From the NCBI RefSeq assembly GCF_012241385.1, contig NZ_JAAVXB010000002.1, positions 124,001-188,000 on the forward strand: 64,000 nt of DNA. Reading direction: 5' to 3'. This document shows, in pieces, positions 55,384-64,000 of this stretch. The notes below the pieces were generated by a model. It saw nothing but the letters and a program-made list of their open reading frames with translations. It had not been told where the DNA came from and ran no database searches. Source of the DNA: Solimonas marina (lineage in GTDB: Bacteria > Pseudomonadota > Gammaproteobacteria > Nevskiales > Nevskiaceae). Positions within the stretch are counted from its first letter, which is position 1. Each line of letters starts with the position of its first letter. The position numbers were made by a program, and so were the translations under genes.

Positions 55384-58044
55384 ATGCGTTGGTCGCTGAA
55401 GGCGCGGCTGCGCGCGTCGCGGCAGACGCTGGGGCAGGTGGCGTTGCTGGTCGGCGGCGCGCTGGTCTGCGCCTTCATCAGCGACCAGGTCGCCACCCAG
55501 CGGGCGCTGGCGCAGGACGCCGCACAGGCCGCCGAGCAGATGCGCCTGTACGCGGACTCGTTGCGGCGCTATGTCGACCGCTATCGGACCCTGCCCGCGG
55601 TGCTGGCGCTCGATCCGCAGTTGCGCGCGGCGCTGGCGAGCCCACTCGACGCGGCGTCCCAGGCGCATCTCAATGAGCGGCTGGAGGAAGTCAACGGCGT
55701 CACGCAGTCGTCGACGCTGACGCTGATCGACCGTAGCGGCCTCAGCGTCGCGGCCAGCAACTGGCGGCTGCCGAGCAGCAACGTCGGTTATCAATACGCG
55801 TTCCGCCCGTATTTCCAGCAAGCGGTGGTCGACGGTCACGGCAGTTTCTACGGCGTCGGTGCCACCACCGGCGTCCCCGGCTATTTCATTTCCGATGCGG
55901 TGCACGGCGCCGGCGGCACGGTGCTCGGCGTCGTCGTCATCAAGGTCGACCTGCGCGAACTCGAAGCCCAGTGGGCCGACAGCCGTGACATCGTCTTCAT
56001 CAGCGACGAGCACGGCGTCGTGTTTCTCGCCAACCGCGCCGCCTGGCGCTACCGCGAGCTGCACACTTTGAGCAACGACGATGCCTCGCAGATCGCGCGC
56101 ACCCGGCAGTACGGCGATCTGCCGTTGCGGCCGCTGATCGCCGATCGCCGGCTACCCGACGACTCGGCTGCGGCGCGCCTGCGCTTCGCCGGACCTGATG
56201 GTCATCATCTCGACGTGCTCTGGCAGCGTCTGCCCTTGCCGGGTGAACGCTGGACGCTGCACCTGTTGCAGGACACGGCGCCGGCGCTGGCGGCCGGGCG
56301 CGTCGCCGGCATCGCCGCTGGCGGCGCCTGGCTGGCGGTGCTGCTGCTGGCCCTGTTCGTGCAGAGTCGCCTGCGTCTTTCGCGGCTGCGCCGACGCAGC
56401 CGCGAGGAACTCGAGCAGATGGTCAAGCAGCACGCGGCGGCGCTGCGCACCGCGCAGGACGGCGTCGTCGAAGCGGCGCGGCGTTCGGCGCTGGGGCAGA
56501 GCGCCAGCCTCGAGCATTTGCCGCAGGGCGTCAGCGTCATCGACGCCGATCTGCGTCTGGTCGCATGGAATCGCCGCTACGTCGAATTCTTCCGCTATCC
56601 GCCGGAGCTGATGCAGGTCGGCCGGCCGATCGAGGATCTGTTCCGCTTCAACGCGCAGCGCGGCCTGCTCGGCGATGGCGACGAGGACGAGGCGATCCGC
56701 CGCCGCCTCGAGCATCTGCGTGCCGGCACGCCGCATCTGCACGAGCGTGAACGGCCGGACGGCACGGTGCTGGAGATACGCGGCAATCCGCTGCCGGGCG
56801 GCGGGTTCGTCACCAGCTATGCCGACATCACACAGTACAAGAACGTCGCGCGCGACCTGCGCACGCTAGCCGGGACGCTGGAGCGGCGCATCGAGGCGCG
56901 GACCCACGACCTGGCGCTGGCCAAGGGCGAGGCCGAGCGCGCCAATCTGTACAAGACCCGGTTCGTCGCCGCCGCCGTGCATGATCTGCTGCAGCCGCTC
57001 AATGCGGCGCGCATGTTCATCTCTGCCTTGCGCCATCGCGACGCCGATCACGAAGCGCAGACCCTGATCGACAACGTCGACGAGGCCTTATCGGCGCAGG
57101 ACGCGCTGCTGACCGGACTGCTCGATATCTCGCGCCTCGAATCCGGTGCGCTCGAAGTGCGCCGCCGCGAACTGCGGCTCGGCAGCCTGCTCGAAACCCT
57201 GGCGCGCGAATTCGGCGTGCTGGCGCAGGCGCGGGGCCTGTCGCTGCACTACGTGCCGACCCACGCCGTGGTGCGCACCGACGAAGACCTGCTGCGGCGC
57301 ATCGTGCAGAACTTCCTGTCGAACGCGATCCGCTATACCCCGCGGGGCCGCATCGTGCTCGGCTGTCGACGCGCCGGCGACGCGGTGCGGATCGAGGTCT
57401 GGGACAGCGGTATCGGTATCCCGGACGCCCAACGCCACGCCATCTTCGAGGAGTTCCGCCGTCTCGATACCGGACACAACGCATCGGAACGCGGCGCTGG
57501 CCTGGGCCTGGCGATCGTCGAGCGCATCGCGCGCCTGCTCGGCCATCCCATCGGCCTGCGGTCGTGGCCGGGCCGCGGCAGCGTGTTTTCGGTGACCGTG
57601 CCACGCGGCGACGCGACGGCGCTGGCGGCGACGCCGGCCACCGTGCGGCTGGCCGATGACGACTCGCCGCTGCGCGGCCTGCAAGGCTGGTGTCTCGACG
57701 ACGACGCGCGCGTGCGCGAGGCGACGCGGGCCTTGCTCGAAACCTGGGGCGCGTCGGTCGCGCTGTACGCCGACGCCGACGCCGCATTGAGCGCCGCGGC
57801 GGCCGATGCCGTGCCGGACTTCCTGCTGCTCGACTACCGCCTCGGCGACGTCGCCGGCCCGGACTGCGTGCCAACGCTGTTCGAGCGCTGGGGGCGGCCG
57901 ATTCCGGTCATCGTCATCTCCGCCGAACGCGACGCGGCCTTGCAGGCGCGCGTGCGCGAGGCCGGGTGGGGGTTTCTTGCCAAGCCGATTCGGCCGGCCG
58001 CGCTGCGCGCGCTGATTTCAGGACTCGTCGCCCGCGGTGTTTGA
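55384..58044 (+). CDS. Hybrid histidine kinase with DctB-like sensor domain
   Basis: This 886-residue protein (901 if ATG 55339 is used) has TM1 around residues 16-37 and a periplasmic dCache domain (about 40-300) with DctB-like features (SNW, FRPYFQQA, GVPGYFISDAV, VVIKVDLRELEAQW). TM2 lies around 305-325, then come a PAS domain (about 375-485), a HisKA domain with phosphorylated His533 in AAVHDLLQPLN, a HATPase domain and a C-terminal receiver with Asp817 (LLLDYRLGD). The NahK/ErcS-type HisKA motif is unlike classical DctB. It is divergent from dctA. The likely ligand is a C4-dicarboxylate (inference). Confidence 0.9.
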   Translation: MRWSLKARLRASRQTLGQVALLVGGALVCAFISDQVATQRALAQDAAQAAEQMRLYADSLRRYVDRYRTLPAVLALDPQLRAALASPLDAASQAHLNERLEEVNGVTQSSTLTLIDRSGLSVAASNWRLPSSNVGYQYAFRPYFQQAVVDGHGSFYGVGATTGVPGYFISDAVHGAGGTVLGVVVIKVDLRELEAQWADSRDIVFISDEHGVVFLANRAAWRYRELHTLSNDDASQIARTRQYGDLPLRPLIADRRLPDDSAAARLRFAGPDGHHLDVLWQRLPLPGERWTLHLLQDTAPALAAGRVAGIAAGGAWLAVLLLALFVQSRLRLSRLRRRSREELEQMVKQHAAALRTAQDGVVEAARRSALGQSASLEHLPQGVSVIDADLRLVAWNRRYVEFFRYPPELMQVGRPIEDLFRFNAQRGLLGDGDEDEAIRRRLEHLRAGTPHLHERERPDGTVLEIRGNPLPGGGFVTSYADITQYKNVARDLRTLAGTLERRIEARTHDLALAKGEAERANLYKTRFVAAAVHDLLQPLNAARMFISALRHRDADHEAQTLIDNVDEALSAQDALLTGLLDISRLESGALEVRRRELRLGSLLETLAREFGVLAQARGLSLHYVPTHAVVRTDEDLLRRIVQNFLSNAIRYTPRGRIVLGCRRAGDAVRIEVWDSGIGIPDAQRHAIFEEFRRLDTGHNASERGAGLGLAIVERIARLLGHPIGLRSWPGRGSVFSVTVPRGDATALAATPATVRLADDDSPLRGLQGWCLDDDARVREATRALLETWGASVALYADADAALSAAAADAVPDFLLLDYRLGDVAGPDCVPTLFERWGRPIPVIVISAERDAALQARVREAGWGFLAKPIRPAALRALISGLVARGV

Positions 58045-58125
58045 GGTGGCGGCCTGTGACGCGAGTCACAAGCGGCCGCGCCGGCGTCTGCTACTACTGG
58101 ACGTGTTCGGGCTGCGAGCGCTGCA

Positions 58126-58584
58126 ATGTCACGATGCCGGCAGATCATGGTGCTGTTCGTCGCTACGCTCGCCGTCGCCAGTTGTACGCGCGAGGCGGCT
58201 GTTGCCGCGCTGCACCTTGAGCCCGAGGCGGCCAGCGACCCCGAGATTCGCGCCTTTCTGACGGATCCGAAGACGACGATCTTCGCCGCCGATGGACTGC
58301 ACTGGTCACGCAAACGCGAGTATCTGTACCGGGCCATGCCGGTCAAAGGCGGTTGCCGCTATAACTTCTCCGGTTCGACGTCGCTGCCGACCGATCCGCA
58401 GCACCGCCGTCTGATCGAGGAATTGGCGGTCAATCGCAGGTCTTGCGTGTCCCTGATCAGGGACGGGCAGCTCGACGAGCGTTCGAGCGCGCAACTGAAT
58501 CGCAGGGACGCTCGGGAAATGAGGGACTCCTTTCGGGGGACATCGGATAGCCTGCGGCGCAGCGACCTGCCGCCCGACCAATAA
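58126..58584 (+). CDS. Hypothetical small lipoprotein
   Basis: This 152-residue protein has a signal peptide and lipobox VASC (Cys20). The mature part has two further cysteines (GGCRYNF and RRSCVSL) and a basic, polar C-terminus. No family recognised. It lies 81 bases after the hybrid kinase and converges with its likely response regulator, so a role in the same signalling unit is possible but unproven. Confidence 0.65.
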   Translation: MSRCRQIMVLFVATLAVASCTREAAVAALHLEPEAASDPEIRAFLTDPKTTIFAADGLHWSRKREYLYRAMPVKGGCRYNFSGSTSLPTDPQHRRLIEELAVNRRSCVSLIRDGQLDERSSAQLNRRDAREMRDSFRGTSDSLRRSDLPPDQ

Positions 58585-58622
58585 GCGGTCCGCAGCCGCG
58601 AACCCCGGTGCCGCGCGAGGCC

Positions 58623-59282
58623 TTACTCCTCGGGCTGTGGGCCGGTCTCGCGCTCCGGCGGTGGGTCCGGCTCCAGCGCCTTGACCAGTACCGCAGCCTG
58701 GGTGCGGCTGTGGCATTCGAGTTTGCGCAGGATCGCGGTGACGTGAACCTTGACGGTGTTTTCGGCCAGGCCCAGTTCGTAGGCGATCTGCTTGTTGAGC
58801 AGACCGTCGGCCATGCACATCAGCACGCGCATCTGCTGCGGCGTCAGCTGTGCCAGTTTTGCCGCCAGCTTGGCGTCGTCCTCGCTCTTTTCGGCGGCCA
58901 GCGCCGGAAACCAGACGCCGCCTTCGAGGACATGGCGCACCGCTTCGAGCATGCGCTCGACCGGTGTCGATTTGGGGATGAAGCCGGACGCGCCGAACTG
59001 CTGGGCACGGCGGATGGTGCGCGGATGGTCGTTCGACGAAATGACGATCACTGGCACTTCCGGGCGTTCGCCGCGCAGGAAGACCAGCGACGAGAAACCG
59101 CGGGCACCCGGCATATGCAGATCGAGCAGCACCAGGTCGATGTCGGCGTGGGCCTGCACCGCTTCTTCAAGCGTACGCAGGCTCGATGCTTCGACCGGCG
59201 GCTCGCCGCCGGTGACGTCGCGCAGGGCCTGCGCGACGGCGACGCGGAACAGCGGGTGGTCGTCGGCGACGACGATTTTCAT
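58623..59282 (-). CDS. LuxR/NarL-type response regulator
   Basis: This 219-residue protein has an N-terminal receiver (DDH at the start, phosphorylated Asp in LLDLHMPG around residue 54, Lys in IPKS) and a C-terminal LuxR helix-turn-helix (LTPQQMRVLMCMADGL, about residues 145-205). It is close to the ErbR/AgmR/DctR group. ATG 59282 is chosen because receivers start with MKIVVADDH. It is the probable partner of the hybrid kinase at 55384 and the likely regulator of dctA and the neighbouring transport genes. Confidence 0.9.
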   Translation of the reverse strand: MKIVVADDHPLFRVAVAQALRDVTGGEPPVEASSLRTLEEAVQAHADIDLVLLDLHMPGARGFSSLVFLRGERPEVPVIVISSNDHPRTIRRAQQFGASGFIPKSTPVERMLEAVRHVLEGGVWFPALAAEKSEDDAKLAAKLAQLTPQQMRVLMCMADGLLNKQIAYELGLAENTVKVHVTAILRKLECHSRTQAAVLVKALEPDPPPERETGPQPEE

Positions 59283-59350
59283 GGCGAGCATCACGGCAAC
59301 CGGAACCGCGCTACCTTGGTTCAGCGGTTGCCGCGATGCAAGCCATGCAC

Positions 59351-60478
59351 TCACTCCTGCACGCCGAACTCGAACGCGGCCGCGCCGCTCGTGGTCGGAG
59401 AGAAGGTGAGCACGCCGCCGGCGTATAGCAGGTGACCGGCGAGCGTACCGCTGGCTTCGATCACGCCGCTGACCGGCGTGTTGTAGGCCAGCGTGCCGGT
59501 GTCGGTACCGATCGTCAGCGCCGCGCCGGACATGGTGGCGTCCTCGGCGCTGCCGCTGCTGGTCGTCAGCAGATAGCTGCCGTCGGCGTCGCCCGACGTG
59601 GTGTCGGCTTCCTGCGTCGTGATCACGCGCAGGCCGTAGTCGGTCGCCGACGTGCGCAGCAGCAGCACCGGCACCGCGACGTCATTGACCATGCCGATGA
59701 TCATCGATCCGGCCAGCGTGCCGCCTTCGGTGACGGCACTGCCGGTCGAGTCGGTCTCGTAGAAGTCGAACGCATCGCGATCGGCGTTGTACGTGATGTA
59801 GCCCTTCTCGGTATCGGTGCAGCCCGAATCGTAGGTCGCGAAACCGCCGTTGCTGCTGTCGACGCAGAACTGCAGGGTGCCGGCATTACGCAGGCGGCCC
59901 GAGCCGCCGTAGCCGCTGGTCGTGCCGGCAGTGGTCTGCACGCCGGCGACATTGAACTTGATGGCAACGTCGTTGAACGCGGTCGGGTCGCTGGCGTTGT
60001 TGTAAGTCGTGCCGAACGCGATCAGCGGCGCGAAGCTGGTGCCGTCGACCGTCTGCACGCCACCCTGGACGGCGTCGTTGGCGCCGATCGTGAACACCGC
60101 ACCGGCCTCGTCGCTGGTGAACTGGCAACCGCTCAGTTCGACCAGCGTGCCGCTGACCTGGGTGCCGGCGCTGCGTTGCTCGCTGTCGTCGATGGTGATC
60201 GTGTAGGCGAGGCTGCTCGGGTCGATCGACAGCGTCAGCTCCTCTCCGAGCGTGTCGCCGCCTTTGTACGAAGTCGTCGACGACGGCAGATTGGCGCAGC
60301 TGCTGCCGCTCGAACCGCCGCCGGTATCGCCACCGGTGGTGCTGCCGCCGGTGGTCGAGCCGCTGTCGTCCGGGGCCTTGTCACGCTGGATGCAGCCGGT
60401 CAGTGACAGCGCCAGGCAGGCGCTGGCGATCAGCGTCAGTGCGCCGCGAAACGGAATGTCGTGATGTGTCTTGTTCAT
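59351..60478 (-). CDS. Hypothetical Ser/Thr/Gly-rich lipoprotein
   Basis: This 375-residue protein has lipobox LTGC (Cys29), followed by a low-complexity linker of Ser, Thr and Gly (about 35-60). A long region of repeated short beta-strand patterns (GTLVELSG, GTLAGSMII, SGTLAGHLLY) suggests a beta-helix or beta-propeller-like fold. It is an outer-membrane lipoprotein of unknown function. It lies 26 bases after the porin gene and has a purine-rich GGAGAGAGA leader, so the two may be co-transcribed. Confidence 0.72.
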   Translation of the reverse strand: MNKTHHDIPFRGALTLIASACLALSLTGCIQRDKAPDDSGSTTGGSTTGGDTGGGSSGSSCANLPSSTTSYKGGDTLGEELTLSIDPSSLAYTITIDDSEQRSAGTQVSGTLVELSGCQFTSDEAGAVFTIGANDAVQGGVQTVDGTSFAPLIAFGTTYNNASDPTAFNDVAIKFNVAGVQTTAGTTSGYGGSGRLRNAGTLQFCVDSSNGGFATYDSGCTDTEKGYITYNADRDAFDFYETDSTGSAVTEGGTLAGSMIIGMVNDVAVPVLLLRTSATDYGLRVITTQEADTTSGDADGSYLLTTSSGSAEDATMSGAALTIGTDTGTLAYNTPVSGVIEASGTLAGHLLYAGGVLTFSPTTSGAAAFEFGVQE

Positions 60479-60504
60479 GGTGTTCTCTCTCCGTTAGTCG
60501 GCGC

Positions 60505-61986
60505 TTAGAACGACAGCAGCGCACGCAGGCCGATCGAATTACCGTCGTCGAGGCCCTTGTAGCTGCCGACCTTGTTGTCGGTCGTCCAATCGACGTAGTC
60601 GAGCATCACGCGCGCCCAGTCGTTGAGGTACCAGTTGACGCCGACCGTCGTGCTGCGGCCGGTGCCGCCGTTCGGCAGATCGCGGAAGTCGTAGCGGTCG
60701 AGGCGCACGGCGACTTCGAAGGCGCCGATGCCGCCGGACGTGACCGGGCGCAGGACCTTGGTCGTGCCCCAGATGCCGGAGCGCGTCGAGAAGCCCGGCT
60801 TTTCGCCGGTGATCAGCCAGCCGGCCGACCACGACTTGCCGGTGCGGTCGCTGACGTCGGTATCGGCCGAGTCGATGGTGCGCTTGGTGTATTCGGCGAA
60901 GCTCCAGAAGCTGTGATAGGCACCACCCAGTTCGTAGCCGTAGGCCTCGTCCTGCGTCGGGTTGCTGATCGAGCTCGACGACACGCGGAGATTGTCGTTG
61001 AAGTGCTGTGCGATGCGCGGCACGTTGTTGATCGACGTGACGTCGTTCGCCAGGTTCTCGTAGTAGTACCAGGCACCGAGGTGAACGAAGCCGTTGGCGG
61101 TCTTGATCGGCGCGTAGGTGCCGCGGATCGCGTACATCACCGAATCGTTGGCGGTGCCTTCGTTGTCGAGGTCGTCGCCGGTGATGCTGGCGCCGATGTG
61201 CCAGTTCTTGCCGTAGACGCGGACCATGCCGCCGAGGCCGTAGTAGCCGTTGACGCCGGCACCAACTGACGCCACCGCGTTGCGCTCCATGAACGGCAGG
61301 CGCGATTCGGTGCTCGAACCTTCGATGCTGCGGTCCTTCAGGTGGTTACCCAGATAGAACTCGACCGGCAGGCTGAACATCCGCGTGTCCCAGGACAGAT
61401 ACGCGTCCTTGACCGCGGTGGTGCCGTCGACGAAATCGACGTCGAGCTTGTAGCCCATGGCGCCGATGTTGCCCTCGGCGCCCAGACGCAGCGCTTCGGC
61501 CTCGGTGCCGGCGATGTTGCGGTCGTCATACGACGAGCCGTGCGTCGTCGAATAATCGAAGCCGAGGCGGCCGCGCGGATGGAAAGTGAAGAAGCCGTCG
61601 GTGCTGCGGAACTCGGGGCCGCCACGCGTCCAGCGCACGTCACCGCCGCCGCCGCCGCCGGTGACGCCGCCGCTGGCGAGGGCCGCGACCTGCGCCTGCA
61701 GCACATCGATCTGGCTCTGCTTGGAGTCGGCGATTGCCGCTTCGACTTCAGCGTTGTTCTTCGCGGCCTGCGCGGCGACGGCATCCGCCGGCTTGGCGGC
61801 GCTGTCCTTGCCGGCTTCAACGGCGGCGAGGCGCTTCTTCAGCTCCTCGATCTGCGCGGACTGCTGCTGCAGCAGTTTCATCAGCTCGGCATTGGTCGGC
61901 TGGCCGGCCGCGAAGGCCGGGGTGCCGGCAACCAGCAGGGTGCCGCCGGCGACCGCGGCGAGCACGGTCTTGCGAAAGGGAATCAT
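60505..61986 (-). CDS. OprP/OprO-type porin
   Basis: This 493-residue outer-membrane protein has a signal peptide ending in AFA and an N-terminal coiled coil (about 30-90, LLQQQSAQIEELKKRLAAVE) thought to trimerise. A glycine linker (GGGGGG) follows, then the Porin_O_P barrel beginning FFTFHPRGRLGFD and ending in Phe. Relatives take up phosphate, pyrophosphate or other anions; the substrate here is not determined. The start is preceded by CTGAGGAGAGG. Confidence 0.88.
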   Translation of the reverse strand: MIPFRKTVLAAVAGGTLLVAGTPAFAAGQPTNAELMKLLQQQSAQIEELKKRLAAVEAGKDSAAKPADAVAAQAAKNNAEVEAAIADSKQSQIDVLQAQVAALASGGVTGGGGGGDVRWTRGGPEFRSTDGFFTFHPRGRLGFDYSTTHGSSYDDRNIAGTEAEALRLGAEGNIGAMGYKLDVDFVDGTTAVKDAYLSWDTRMFSLPVEFYLGNHLKDRSIEGSSTESRLPFMERNAVASVGAGVNGYYGLGGMVRVYGKNWHIGASITGDDLDNEGTANDSVMYAIRGTYAPIKTANGFVHLGAWYYYENLANDVTSINNVPRIAQHFNDNLRVSSSSISNPTQDEAYGYELGGAYHSFWSFAEYTKRTIDSADTDVSDRTGKSWSAGWLITGEKPGFSTRSGIWGTTKVLRPVTSGGIGAFEVAVRLDRYDFRDLPNGGTGRSTTVGVNWYLNDWARVMLDYVDWTTDNKVGSYKGLDDGNSIGLRALLSF

Positions 61987-62028
61987 CGAACCTCTCCTCA
62001 GTACGTGGAATCTGGAGCAGCGGGACCT

Positions 62029-63054
62029 TTACTGGTCCTCGTTGGCGTCCGCATCACGGACGCTGCTGTCGAATTGCGACTTGGCGGGCACGCCGAACGG
62101 CATCGGTGCCTGCGTCAGCGTCATGAAGCCGTGGCTGCGCGCCCAGGTGGCGAACAGACGCGGCCACTGCGCCACCAGCGAACCCGGCGTGCCCAGGCCC
62201 CAGCCGTGGCCGCCGGTTTCGAAGATGTGCATCTCGACCGGAATGTTGTGGCTCTTCAGCGCGTTGAACATCACCAGGCTGTGGCCGACATTGGCGATCG
62301 GATCGTCGGCGGCATGCGCGAGGAAGGTCGGCGGCGTGTCGTTGGTGACGTGCAGCTCGCCCGAATACGCATCGTCGGCATCTTTCTGCGTGGCGTTCAG
62401 CTCACGGCGCGAACGCGTGGTGCCGAGGTCGCCCTTCAGCGAGATGACCGGGTAGATCAGGCCGGCGAAGTCCGGGCGCGCCGACAGCTTGTCGGCGGCG
62501 TCGATCGGCTCATAGAGCGAATCGGCGAAGCGGGTTTCGGTGATCGCCGCCAGATTGCCACCGGCCGACAGGCCGATGACGCCGATCTTGTGCGGATCGA
62601 TGCCGAGTTCGGCGGCATGCGCACGCAGCACGCGCACGGCGCGCTGGCCGTCCTGGAACGGCGCTGCGGCCTTCCAGCCGTCGACCGGCAGGCGGTAGTA
62701 CAGCACCACCGGCGTCACGCCGAGCGCCGACAGCCACTGCGCGACCGGCATGCTTTCGTTGGCGATCTGAATGCGGAAATAACCGCCGCCGCCCATGATG
62801 ATGACCGCGGTGCCGTTCGGATGCGCCGGCTTGTAGACCTCGATGCGTGCGCGGCTGATGTTCATTGCGGCGCCCAGCCCCTTGCCCTCGGTGCCGACAC
62901 GCTCGGGACCGCGGGTCGGCCCGTTTTCGGCCACCGAGGCCGGCCACAGGTCCAGCACGGTCGGCTGCGCGCTCTGCGCGGACGCCTGACCGATCATCAA
63001 CAGGCACGCAAGCGCGCCCAGCCATGGTGCCAGCCGGCCCAGTCGGTTTCTCAT
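62029..63054 (-). CDS. Secreted alpha/beta hydrolase (acetylxylan esterase-like)
   Basis: This 341-residue hydrolase has a signal peptide ending in AQA. It has the GGGGY oxyanion segment, nucleophile elbow GLSAGG, Asp in HAADDP and His in TGGHGWG, the usual catalytic triad of esterase/lipase-like family proteins. It is exported and probably acts in the periplasm on a sugar ester or similar substrate. ATG 63054 follows a GAGGAGAG ribosome site; the 64 codons open upstream lack a signal. It lies 42 bases before the porin gene. Confidence 0.87.
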   Translation of the reverse strand: MRNRLGRLAPWLGALACLLMIGQASAQSAQPTVLDLWPASVAENGPTRGPERVGTEGKGLGAAMNISRARIEVYKPAHPNGTAVIIMGGGGYFRIQIANESMPVAQWLSALGVTPVVLYYRLPVDGWKAAAPFQDGQRAVRVLRAHAAELGIDPHKIGVIGLSAGGNLAAITETRFADSLYEPIDAADKLSARPDFAGLIYPVISLKGDLGTTRSRRELNATQKDADDAYSGELHVTNDTPPTFLAHAADDPIANVGHSLVMFNALKSHNIPVEMHIFETGGHGWGLGTPGSLVAQWPRLFATWARSHGFMTLTQAPMPFGVPAKSQFDSSVRDADANEDQ

Positions 63055-63208
63055 TGCAGCTCTCCTCAGGTCGTTATGCGCATCGCCGGACGCGATGTCC
63101 GCCCGTCGCGGGCGCAAGGGGTTCAAGATGGGACGACGTTGTACCGCAGCGCCCGCAACCCTCAAATAACACCATGGAGTTAGGCGGCCGCTCGCCGCCG
63201 GTGCCGGC

Positions 63209-63901
63209 TCAGCGGCCGGGCGGCTGGCGTCGGGCCGCGACGGCACGGCCGACGCCGACGACGAACGCGGCGCCGAGTGCCGGTGCGGCGAGATGAATCC
63301 AGCCGGGGAGCTCGCCGGTCAGCGCCGTCAACGCCCGGTCTTCGAGCGGCATTTCGCCGGCGATCCAGCCGAGCAGCGCCGCGCCGAGCGTGATGACGAC
63401 CGGATAGCGCTCCATCAGGTGCAGTACCAGTTTGCTGCCCCAGACGATGATCGGCACGCTGATCAGAATGCCGATCGCGACGAGCAGCACATGACCGTCG
63501 GCGGCGCCGGCCACGGCGACCACGTTGTCCAGGCTCATCACCGCGTCGGCGATGATGATGGTGCGGATCGCGCCGAGCAGATGCGTGCTGGCCGGAATCT
63601 TGTCGTGATCGTCCTCAGGCTCCGGCAGCAGCAGCTTGATGCCGATCCACAGCAGCAGCAGCGCGCCAACGATACGCAGATACGGCAAGGACAACAGGCC
63701 CAGCGCAAAGCTGATCAGTACGATGCGCAGGATGATGGCGCCGAGCGTGCCCCACAGGATGCCCTGGGTGCGCAGCTCCGGCGCCAGGCGGCGGCAGGCC
63801 AGGGCGATGACGACGGCATTGTCGCCGCCGAGCAGAACGTCGATCGCAATGATCTGCAGGATCTTGACGACGAGGTCGCCGTCGAGGAACAGGGCAGGCA
63901 T
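63209..63901 (-). CDS. TerC-family integral membrane protein
   Basis: This 230-residue protein has seven or so membrane helices and the TerC/YjbE signature Asp/Asn regions GGDNAVVIALACRRLA and SLDNVVAVAGAADGH. Members have been linked to manganese or tellurite homeostasis and to exoenzyme maturation. ATG 63901 is chosen because the family starts there; the frame is open 22 codons further. The gene ends 154 bases before the esterase gene. Confidence 0.88.
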   Translation of the reverse strand: MPALFLDGDLVVKILQIIAIDVLLGGDNAVVIALACRRLAPELRTQGILWGTLGAIILRIVLISFALGLLSLPYLRIVGALLLLWIGIKLLLPEPEDDHDKIPASTHLLGAIRTIIIADAVMSLDNVVAVAGAADGHVLLVAIGILISVPIIVWGSKLVLHLMERYPVVITLGAALLGWIAGEMPLEDRALTALTGELPGWIHLAAPALGAAFVVGVGRAVAARRQPPGR

Positions 63902-64000
63902 GAGACACGGAGCCGGAATGTCCAGCGATTGTACGCATCGCGACCCGTCTGCCCGCGGAACCGGCAAAGGCGCGATAATGGCGCCATGATGTCTGTCCGC

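Noticed and set aside
63986-64000. Start of a plus-strand gene at the window end
   Set aside because: An ATG pair occurs at 63986-63991, but only five codons are visible, too few to support a call.

Overview
The window looks like chromosomal DNA of a high-GC Gammaproteobacterium, probably a Nevskiales/Solimonadaceae- or Xanthomonadales-like organism (inference). The clues are the lptD-surA-pdxA-rsmA order with amgK-murU divergent from lptD, paired DUF1302/DUF1329 outer-membrane genes, an mksFEB condensin operon, and one GTAG-type REP element of the kind common in Pseudomonas and Stenotrophomonas. No tRNA, rRNA, CRISPR array, insertion sequence or prophage was recognised.

Layout. 1-5479: the 3' half of a Tad/Flp pilus operon (secretin end, tadZ, tadA, tadB, tadC, tadD, a DUF3613 protein), followed by a membrane PAS-GGDEF protein with a degenerate EAL domain. 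8741-10180: a membrane fatty acid desaturase and a universal stress protein. 10235-17536: envelope and housekeeping block (rsmA, pdxA, surA, lptD on minus; amgK, murU on plus), then pmbA and two tandem LpxH-like phosphoesterases. 20898-28235: a lipoprotein, an OmpA protein, a DUF1302 protein, two alpha/beta hydrolases and a SnoaL-like protein.

28358-28973 is the most unusual part. It holds three tandem copies of a roughly 105-nt small RNA gene. Each has its own promoter-like region with a palindrome over the -35 element, an invariant CTCCTCC (anti-Shine-Dalgarno) segment followed by a hairpin, and a strong intrinsic terminator. The 5' hairpin of the middle copy has a different sequence but keeps a stem.

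29054-35610 (minus): a thioesterase, a zinc alcohol dehydrogenase and an MksF-MksE-MksB condensin operon with no MksG/JetD nuclease gene. 35698-43038: an outer-membrane protein, prfB with its programmed +1 frameshift, lysS, a Bcr/CflA transporter, an LpxL-like acyltransferase and two unknown coupled genes. 43118-49919: divergent DUF1329/DUF1302 genes, a rhodanese, a DUF5924/DUF2914 membrane protein, a LuxR regulator and an Mpo1-like protein.

50132-59282 reads as a C4-dicarboxylate unit: malic enzyme (maeB), an MHS-family organic acid symporter, dctA, a divergent hybrid histidine kinase whose extracytoplasmic domain resembles DctB, and a LuxR-type response regulator. 59351-63901 carries a lipoprotein, an OprP/OprO-type porin, a secreted esterase-like hydrolase and a TerC-family protein. 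Most real genes are dense and often overlap by 1-4 bases; the many long antisense ORFs are GC-driven shadows.
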